Of a DNA stretch of 10,023 nucleotides, positions 5,264 through 10,023 are shown one piece after another. The notes below the pieces were generated by a model. It saw nothing but the letters and a program-made list of their open reading frames with translations. It ran no database searches and was not told the origin of the DNA. This DNA is from an uncultured Eubacteriales bacterium (GTDB lineage Bacteria > Bacillota > Clostridia > Oscillospirales > Oscillospiraceae), in assembly GCA_900321335.1 (NCBI GenBank), contig ONVR01000190.1, positions 1 to 10,023 on the forward strand, given 5' to 3'. The translations under genes and the position numbers were made by a program. Numbering within the stretch: position 1 is the stretch's first letter; every line of letters begins with the position of its first letter.

Positions 5264-5278
5264 GCATAAGAAACATTT

Positions 5279-5312
5279 CGGGGAGAAGCAGACTGCTTCT
5301 CCCCGATTTTTT
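5279..5312 (+). terminator. Terminator after the DtxR-family gene pair
   Basis: CGGGGAGAAGC pairs with GCTTCTCCCCG around a short loop (5279-5305), followed by A and six T residues. It starts 16 bases after the regulator stop. The T run reaches the stop codon of the convergent CYTH gene; read leftward there is no T tract, so it mainly serves the plus strand. Confidence 0.92.
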
Positions 5313-5892
5313 ATTTCTTTTCCAGCCCCCGCCACCGGGCGTAGAATCTGGAAAGCTTGCCTTGGGGCTTTTCTCCGGCGGTGAGCCCCAACTGCTCCAC
5401 CAGGGCCAGCACCGCCTCCAGCCGGTCTCCTGTGTACTCGATCTCCAGCTCGTAGTCCGTCACACCCAGATAGTCGCTCTTATCCAGGCACAGCTCGATC
5501 TCCGGCTCCACCGAGAGGGTATGGCGCAGGGTGGTAAGCGCGCCTACCCGCCGGGCCCCCTGGGTCTCGACCCCTGTCAGGGCCTTTACGGTCCGGGAAT
5601 CAAAGAAATCCGGCGCGCCGTCGATATCCGTTTCCGTCTCCTGATGGACGGAGGGACCGCCCTTGACGTTTTTTACCAGCGTCTTGACCTGGAGCCAATA
5701 CCGGTTTCCGATCTGACGGACCCGGAGGTTGACCTTTTCCGCCCGGAGCTGCCCCTCCCGGTCCAGATAGTAGTGATTGACCTGCTCTACCGCTGCCGTC
5801 CACTGTAATCTGCCGCGGATCTGCTCATACTGCTGCTGCGTCAGGAGGATTTTGACCTCCCGCTCCACGCTGCGGCGAATCGAATCGTCCAC
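5311..5892 (-). CDS. CYTH domain protein (triphosphate tunnel metalloenzyme)
   Basis: A 193-residue protein, full length for a single CYTH domain. The defining ExExK motif is present at residues 10-14 (EREVK). Later strands carry the alternating charged residues of the tunnel: YYLD, NLRVR, YWLQVKT, QETETDI and DYELEIEY. Members hydrolyse or cyclise triphosphates (inorganic triphosphate, thiamine triphosphate, or ATP to cAMP) in the cytosol; sequence alone does not choose, though Firmicute members of this type are usually taken as triphosphatases. It starts with GTG at 5892, supported by GGGGAGG eight bases upstream. A TATACT at 5934-5929 on the minus strand may be its -10 box, but I see no good -35. 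It is monocistronic and convergent with the regulator pair. Confidence 0.87.
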   Translation of the reverse strand: MDDSIRRSVEREVKILLTQQQYEQIRGRLQWTAAVEQVNHYYLDREGQLRAEKVNLRVRQIGNRYWLQVKTLVKNVKGGPSVHQETETDIDGAPDFFDSRTVKALTGVETQGARRVGALTTLRHTLSVEPEIELCLDKSDYLGVTDYELEIEYTGDRLEAVLALVEQLGLTAGEKPQGKLSRFYARWRGLEKK

Positions 5893-5980
5893 CGTTTCCG
5901 CCTCCCCGTACTTGTTTTAACGGATATGAGTATACCACGTTTTGTCCCGAAAGAAAAGCCGCGGCAGCAGCCCTTTTCCC

Positions 5981-6009
5981 TTGTAAAATGGTCGGCGATA
6001 CGGTATACT
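5981..6009 (+). promoter_or_regulatory. Promoter of the RNA methyltransferase gene
   Basis: TTGTAA (5981-5986) and TATACT (6004-6009) are 17 bases apart. The expected start is near 6016, giving a leader of about 25 bases that includes the AGAGGT ribosome binding site at about 6029-6034. Confidence 0.55.
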
Positions 6010-6040
6010 TGACTTAAATTTTTATTGCAGAGGTTTTCCT

Positions 6041-7150
6041 ATGGATATCAAGATGTACGTCCCCTGCCTGTTTGGGCTGGAGGGGCTTGCCGCCGATGAG
6101 CTCAAGCGCCTGGATATGCGGGAGGTGCGGGCAGAAAACGGTCACGTCTGTTTTACCGGAGACAAGGGCGATATTGCCCGGGCCAACATCAATCTGCGCA
6201 CCGGAGAGCGGGTGCTCATTGACGTAGGCGATGCCCCGGCCAAAACCTTCGACGAGCTCTTTGAGGCGGTCCGGGCGATGCCCTGGGACAGATATATCCC
6301 CATGGACGGGGCCTTCCCCGTCAAGGGGCACAGTCTCAACTCCGCTTTGCATTCCATCCCCGACTGTCAGCGGATCGTGAAAAAAGCCATTGTGGAACGG
6401 CTCAAGGCCAGATACAAGCTCCAGTGGCTCCCTGAGACCGGCCCCCGGTATCAGGTGCAGTTTGCCCTGATGAATGACCGGGTGACCATGCTCATCGACA
6501 CCAGCGGGCAAGGACTGCACAAGCGCGGCTACCGGCCCATAGGCAACGCCGCGCCCCTCCGGGAGACCCTGGCAGCGGCCATGGTGAAGCTGGCCCGCTA
6601 TCGGGGGCGGGAGCTGGTGTGTGACCCCTTCTGCGGCTCCGGCACCATTCCTATCGAGGCGGCTCTGGCGGCGCTGAACCGGGCGCCCGGCCTGAACCGG
6701 TCCTTTGACGCGCAGAAGTGGGCGTGGCTCCGGCCGGAGATCTGGCGGGACGCTGTCCAGGAGGCCCGGGACAGGGAATTTCACGGCAGCTACAGGATCT
6801 GGGGCGGCGACGTGGATCCAGCCTGCATCGACATTGCCCGGGCAAACGCCAAACGGGCCGGTGTGGCTGATCACATCACCTTTGCCGTCGCTGACGCCAT
6901 GGATTTCCGCTCCCAGGAGTCTGGGGGCATCATCCTCTCCAATCCCCCCTACGGCGAGCGTGTGATGGAGCGGGCTGAGGCGGAACAGATCTACGCCGGC
7001 TTCGGCAGGGCTGTCCGCTCTCTGGATCAGTGGAAGCTGTATATCCTCTCCTCCCACACGGAGTTTGAGCGCACCTTCGGCCGCACCGCAGTCAAAAAGC
7101 GCAAACTCTACAACGGCATGATCAAATGTGATCTCTTCATGTACTTTTGA
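6041..7150 (+). CDS. THUMP-domain class I SAM-dependent RNA methyltransferase (RlmL/YpsC-like)
   Basis: A 369-residue protein. The N-terminal half (about 1-160) fits a ferredoxin-like plus THUMP RNA-binding module, opening with MDIKMYVPCLFGLEGLAADEL, typical of the RlmL N-terminal methyltransferase and of Bacillus YpsC. A linker with GLHKRGYRP and APLRETLAAAM leads to the Rossmann methyltransferase domain: motif I at D195-P-F-C-G-S-G-T-I, a GGDVDP segment, and motif IV NPPYGER from N301, where NPPY is usual for N2-guanine or N6-adenine methylation. By family it most likely makes m2G in 23S rRNA, but the target base is inferred. It has its own promoter, an ATG with AGAGGT seven bases upstream, and no clear operon partner. 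Confidence 0.9.
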   Translation: MDIKMYVPCLFGLEGLAADELKRLDMREVRAENGHVCFTGDKGDIARANINLRTGERVLIDVGDAPAKTFDELFEAVRAMPWDRYIPMDGAFPVKGHSLNSALHSIPDCQRIVKKAIVERLKARYKLQWLPETGPRYQVQFALMNDRVTMLIDTSGQGLHKRGYRPIGNAAPLRETLAAAMVKLARYRGRELVCDPFCGSGTIPIEAALAALNRAPGLNRSFDAQKWAWLRPEIWRDAVQEARDREFHGSYRIWGGDVDPACIDIARANAKRAGVADHITFAVADAMDFRSQESGGIILSNPPYGERVMERAEAEQIYAGFGRAVRSLDQWKLYILSSHTEFERTFGRTAVKKRKLYNGMIKCDLFMYF

Positions 7151-7351
7151 AACGAAAACCGCACCGGCTCTTGTTGTTACGGTTCTTACCGGTCGTTTTG
7201 TGGATATTTTGATTTCCGCGGCAGTGCATGGACATTATCTTATATTTGACGTTGTACGCTCTGGGGCAGCAGCCCCGGGATCCATCGGTTAACATAAATC
7301 TTTTTCGCTTTTCCTGTACGCCCTAAACTACGGACGAAAGCTCGTGATCAC
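7151..7351. other. Intergenic region, no gene seen
   Basis: These 201 bases hold no supportable gene. An ACCGG/CCGGT pair at 7163-7193 followed by CGTTTTG could be a weak terminator for the methyltransferase. A GC stem GGGGC-AGCA-GCCCC lies at 7263-7276 without a T tract. I found no clear promoter for the lipid kinase gene that follows. Confidence 0.4.
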
Positions 7352-8311
7352 TTGAAACATCTGTTTATCATCAACCCCGCCGCCGGCGGCATTGGCAAGC
7401 ATCTGGACCAGATCCGCGGCAAAATCGACAGCTTCTTTGCCGCCGCGGATGAACCCTACGAGATCTACATCACGCAGGCACCCATGGACGCCGTCGAAAA
7501 GATCCGCCGGGAAGCGGATCGGTCCCAGGAGCTTCTGCGGGTCTATGCCTGCGGCGGCGACGGGACGCTCAACGAATGCGTCAACGGCGCCGCCCTCCGG
7601 TCAAACGTTCAGGTATGTCCCTACCCTGTGGGGACGGGCAACGATTTTGTAAAAACCTTTGGACAGGACGCCGCCGCCTGTTTTACCGATCTTGAGCAGG
7701 TGACCACCGCCTCGTTTTACGCGGCGGATCTGATCCGCTGCAACGACCGCTGGTGCGTCAACATCTGCTCCGTGGGGATCGACGCCCGTATCGGCACGGA
7801 CGTGCACAAGTACAGCCATCTGCCCCTCATCGGCGGCGCCGCGGGCTACGTCACCTCCCTGGTGGTAAATATCGCCAAGGGAATCAACCAGACCTACACC
7901 GTCCGCTGCGGCGAGTATGAAAAGACCGGTCTGTTCTCCCTGATCTGTGCCTGCAACGGCACCCATTACGGCGGCGGCTTCAATCCCGTGCCGGAGGCCT
8001 CTCCCTTTGACGGCGAGATCAATTTTCTCGTGGTGGGCCAGGTTTCCCGTCTGTCTTTTTTGCGGCTGGTTGGCAAATACGCCGCCGGAAAATACAGGCA
8101 GATGCGTCGGTACATCTCCGCCCTGCACGGGGATCACATGACCATCGAGGCGGAATCACCCATCGTCGTCAACGTAGACGGTGAGGCGCTTTACGCCCGA
8201 AAGATCGATCTGACGCTCCACCCCTGCGCCCTGCAGCTGGTGGTCCCTGCCTCTCTGCAGCCCTGGCGGCGTCTGACGGGCATCGCCCCCACCGCGGCGG
8301 CACAGGAGTAA
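7352..8311 (+). CDS. Diacylglycerol kinase family lipid kinase
   Basis: A 319-residue protein of the DagK/YegS/BmrU type. Visible motifs are the opening strand HLFIINPAAGG (residues 3-13), the nucleotide-binding GGDGT at 68-72 followed by LNECVNG, PVGTGNDFVKTFG, and near the C-terminus VVNVDGEALYA, where the DGE motif carries the expected catalytic glutamate of the family. These enzymes phosphorylate diacylglycerol or related lipids with ATP at the inner membrane face, recycling lipid for phosphatidic acid synthesis; the true substrate is not readable. No ATG fits the start. The TTG at 7352 is chosen because the conserved first strand begins two residues later, but no good Shine-Dalgarno lies before it, so expression may be low or the start slightly different. 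A terminator follows. Confidence 0.88.
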   Translation: MKHLFIINPAAGGIGKHLDQIRGKIDSFFAAADEPYEIYITQAPMDAVEKIRREADRSQELLRVYACGGDGTLNECVNGAALRSNVQVCPYPVGTGNDFVKTFGQDAAACFTDLEQVTTASFYAADLIRCNDRWCVNICSVGIDARIGTDVHKYSHLPLIGGAAGYVTSLVVNIAKGINQTYTVRCGEYEKTGLFSLICACNGTHYGGGFNPVPEASPFDGEINFLVVGQVSRLSFLRLVGKYAAGKYRQMRRYISALHGDHMTIEAESPIVVNVDGEALYARKIDLTLHPCALQLVVPASLQPWRRLTGIAPTAAAQE

Positions 8312-8314
8312 AGC

Positions 8315-8359
8315 GCACAAAACCGGGCAGGTTTATCCTCTGATTTTTGTGCATTTTTT
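8315..8359 (+). terminator. Terminator after the lipid kinase gene
   Basis: GCACAAAA (8315-8322) pairs with TTTTGTGC (8345-8352) around a 22-base loop that has a small AGG/CCT stem of its own, followed by A and six T residues. It starts four bases after the stop codon and separates this gene from the groES promoter. Confidence 0.75.
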
Positions 8360-8373
8360 GGTCTAAATAAAGG

Positions 8374-8402
8374 TTGCAGAATACGGGCATCTGTACTATT
8401 AT
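8374..8402 (+). promoter_or_regulatory. groESL promoter
   Basis: TTGCAG (8374-8379) and TATTAT (8397-8402) are 17 bases apart. The predicted start, near 8409, falls directly before the CIRCE element, the usual arrangement for HrcA-repressed sigma-A promoters. The -35 is a weak match; the -10 matches five of six. Confidence 0.62.
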
Positions 8403-8409
8403 ATACATG

Positions 8410-8436
8410 TTAGCACTCACAGGTTAAGAGTGCTAA
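8410..8436. promoter_or_regulatory. CIRCE operator (HrcA binding site)
   Basis: TTAGCACTC, nine spacer bases, then GAGTGCTAA: a perfect match to the CIRCE inverted repeat. The heat-shock repressor HrcA binds this site and is itself kept active by GroEL, giving feedback control of groES-groEL. No hrcA gene is in the window. It lies 54 bases before the groES start. Confidence 0.98.
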
Positions 8437-8490
8437 ATACTATGTAAAAAACAATATGGTTATATTGGAATTCACAGGAGGTAAACGAAC

Positions 8491-8775
8491 ATGACACTCA
8501 GACCACTTGCAGACAGAGTTGTTATCAAGCAGTTCAAGGCGGAGGAAAAGACCAAGAGCGGTATTATCCTCACCAGCGCTGCCCAGGAAAAGCCCCAGGT
8601 ATTTGAAGTCCTCGAGGTCGGCCCCGGCGGGGTCGTTGACGGCAAGGACGTGGTTATGACCGTCAAAAAGGGCGACAAGGTCATCACCGGCGAGTATTCC
8701 GGCACCAAGGTCAAGGTGGACGGCGAGGAGCTGGTCATCGTCAGACAGAACGATATTCTCGCGGTCGTCGAGTAA
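8491..8775 (+). CDS. groES: Co-chaperonin GroES
   Basis: A 94-residue 10-kDa chaperonin, standard length. It opens with LRPLADRVVIKQ, has the mobile loop at about residues 17-34 (EEKTKSGIILTSAAQEKP) that docks on GroEL, and ends in the conserved strand around DGEELVIVRQNDILAVVE. The heptameric lid closes the GroEL folding chamber in the cytosol. AGGAGG lies upstream of the ATG. It is the first gene of the CIRCE-controlled operon, with groEL 78 bases downstream. Confidence 0.98.
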   Translation: MTLRPLADRVVIKQFKAEEKTKSGIILTSAAQEKPQVFEVLEVGPGGVVDGKDVVMTVKKGDKVITGEYSGTKVKVDGEELVIVRQNDILAVVE

Positions 8776-8790
8776 CGCAGAAAACGATTT

Positions 8791-8810
8791 CGCCGTTGCC
8801 CATAACGGCG
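8791..8810 (+). other. Hairpin in the groES-groEL spacer
   Basis: CGCCGTT pairs with AACGGCG around a six-base loop. No T tract follows, so it is not a terminator. Stem-loops between groES and groEL in some bacteria mark mRNA processing or alter the stability of the two cistrons; whether that holds here is unknown. Confidence 0.5.
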
Positions 8811-8853
8811 CAGATACTATTAAACCAATCAATTCAAGGAGGTTGCTTTCACT

Positions 8854-10023
8854 ATGGCAAAGCAGATTATTTACGGCGAGGAAGCCCGCCGTGCCCTGGA
8901 AAAGGGTGTTAACCAGCTGGCGGACACCGTCAAGCTGACCATCGGCCCCAACGGCAGAAACGTGGTGCTGGACAAGAAGTACGGCTCTCCCCTGATCACC
9001 AACGACGGTGTGACCATCGCCAAGGAGATCGAGCTGAAGGACCCGTTTGAGAACATGGGCGCCCAGCTGGTCAAGGAGGTCTCTTCCAAGACCAACGACG
9101 TGGCCGGGGACGGTACCACCACCGCCACCGTGCTGGCTCAGGCCATGATCCACGAGGGCATCAAGAACGTTGCCGCCGGCGCCAACCCCATGGTTATGCG
9201 CAAGGGCATCCAGAAGGCTGTTGTGGCCGCCGTTGACGCCATCAAGGCCAACTCTCAGCCCGTATCCGGCACCGAGGACATCGCCCGTGTCGGCGCCGTC
9301 TCCTCCAGCGACGAGACCATCGGCAAGCTCATTGCCGAGGCGATGGAGAAGGTCTCCCAGAACGGCGTTATCACCGTTGAGGAGTCCAAGACCGCCGAGA
9401 CATACTCTGAGGTTGTGGAAGGCATGCAGTTTGACCGGGGCTACATTACCCCCTACATGGTCACCGATACCGACAAGATGGAGGCCGTCCTGGACGATCC
9501 CTGCATCCTGATCACCGATAAGAAGATCTCCAACATTCAGGACATCCTCCCCGTGCTGGAGCAGGTGGTGAAATCCGGCCGCAAGATCCTGATCATCGCT
9601 GAGGACATCGAGGGCGAGGCTCTTGCCACCATCATCCTCAACAAGCTCCGCGGCACCTTCTCCTGCGTATGCGTCAAGGCCCCCGGCTTCGGCGACAGAC
9701 GCAAAGAGATGCTCAAGGACATCGCGGCCCTCACCGGCGGCGAGGTCGTCTCCTCCGAGCTGGGCATGGAGCTCAAGGATGCCACCATTGACATGCTGGG
9801 CCAGGCCCGCCAGGTCAAGGTGACCAAGGACAACACCATCATCGTGGACGGCGCCGGTTCCCAGAACGATATTCAGGCCCGCATCCATCAGATCCAGACG
9901 GAGATCGAGATCACGACTTCCGATTACGACCGGGAAAAGCTCCAGGAGCGTCTGGCGAAGCTCTCCGGCGGCGTAGCCGTTATCAAGGTCGGCGCCGCTA
10001 CCGAGACCGAGATGAAGGAAAAG
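8854..10023 (+). CDS. groEL: Chaperonin GroEL, N-terminal 390 residues (cut by window end)
   Basis: The frame is open from the ATG at 8854 to the last base, giving 390 residues of an expected ~540. Landmarks match GroEL closely: KLTIGPNGRNVVLDKKYGSP near residues 28-47, the nucleotide-binding DGTTT at 86-90, GYITPYMVTDTD, the apical domain with KAPGFGDRRKEML, and SGGVAVIKVGAATETEMKEK at the cut. The ATP-hydrolysis aspartate (Asp398 in E. coli) would be encoded just past the window. It forms the double-ring folding chamber with GroES. AAGGAGGT at 8836-8843 is the ribosome binding site. There is no sign of frameshift. Confidence 0.98.
   Translation, partial: MAKQIIYGEEARRALEKGVNQLADTVKLTIGPNGRNVVLDKKYGSPLITNDGVTIAKEIELKDPFENMGAQLVKEVSSKTNDVAGDGTTTATVLAQAMIHEGIKNVAAGANPMVMRKGIQKAVVAAVDAIKANSQPVSGTEDIARVGAVSSSDETIGKLIAEAMEKVSQNGVITVEESKTAETYSEVVEGMQFDRGYITPYMVTDTDKMEAVLDDPCILITDKKISNIQDILPVLEQVVKSGRKILIIAEDIEGEALATIILNKLRGTFSCVCVKAPGFGDRRKEMLKDIAALTGGEVVSSELGMELKDATIDMLGQARQVKVTKDNTIIVDGAGSQNDIQARIHQIQTEIEITTSDYDREKLQERLAKLSGGVAVIKVGAATETEMKEK

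Noticed and set aside
6014..7057. A 347-codon minus-strand frame over the RNA methyltransferase gene.
   Set aside because: The plus strand carries clear methyltransferase motifs (DPFCGSG, NPPY) with promoter and ribosome binding site; the antisense product shows no recognisable domain.
7263..7276. GGGGC-AGCA-GCCCC hairpin before the lipid kinase gene as a terminator.
   Set aside because: It has only five pairs, no T tract after it, and lies more than 110 bases from the preceding stop codon.
4459..7293. The 11-mer CATCGGTTAAC occurs both before the regulator pair (4459-4469) and before the lipid kinase gene (7283-7293).
   Set aside because: It appears only twice, lacks the TTAG/CTAA arms of the boxes, and sits at different places relative to the genes. 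Chance is the simpler reading.
8440..9888. A 482-codon minus-strand frame across groES and groEL.
   Set aside because: It is a shadow of two highly conserved chaperonin genes, with low-complexity composition and no ribosome binding site.

Overview
The window reads as chromosomal DNA of a GC-rich Firmicute, most likely a gut Clostridia of the Oscillospiraceae/Ruminococcaceae type. This is an inference from gene content and signals: strong GGAGG-type ribosome binding sites, sigma-A-like promoters, a perfect CIRCE operator upstream of groES-groEL, and a feoA-feoA-feoB cluster followed by a tiny FeoB-associated Cys-rich membrane protein. No mobile element, CRISPR array, tRNA or rRNA was seen. Both ends cut through genes (a histidine phosphatase at the left, groEL at the right).

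Layout. 1-643 (+): the tail of a histidine phosphatase-family gene and a 4HBT/YbgC-type acyl-CoA thioesterase, closed by a hairpin terminator. 681-1085 (-): a small one-TM coiled-coil protein with its own promoter. 1088-4086 (-): the ferrous iron uptake operon feoA-feoA-feoB-Cys-rich protein, closed by a 30-bp palindromic terminator. 4087-4497: a gene-poor, AT-rich control region between feo and a regulator pair. 4498-5312 (+): two overlapping DtxR/MntR-family regulators and a terminator. 5311-5892 (-): a CYTH-domain protein. 6041-7150 (+): a THUMP-domain RNA methyltransferase. 7352-8311 (+): a diacylglycerol kinase-family lipid kinase. 8374-10023 (+): CIRCE, groES and the first 390 codons of groEL.

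The most interesting part is the iron-control locus at about 3450-5263. Five copies of a 16-bp element, GTTAG-N6-CTAAC or a near match, sit at the feo promoter (two), at a divergent rightward promoter (two) and between the second feoA and feoB (one). The rightward promoter (TTGACA-17-TAATAT) does not lead directly into a convincing protein. Its first ~210 nt could fold into three hairpins joined by C/U-rich single strands, which suggests an iron-regulated small RNA or a structured leader for the regulators. The two downstream regulators differ sharply. The second keeps a six-ligand metal site (D9, E12, H78, C100, E103, H104), a mix of MntR and DtxR ligands. The first has lost every equivalent ligand but keeps the helix-turn-helix. 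A working model is that the metal-sensing paralog, alone or with the metal-blind partner, represses feo and the rightward transcript when iron is replete. None of this is proven by the sequence alone.
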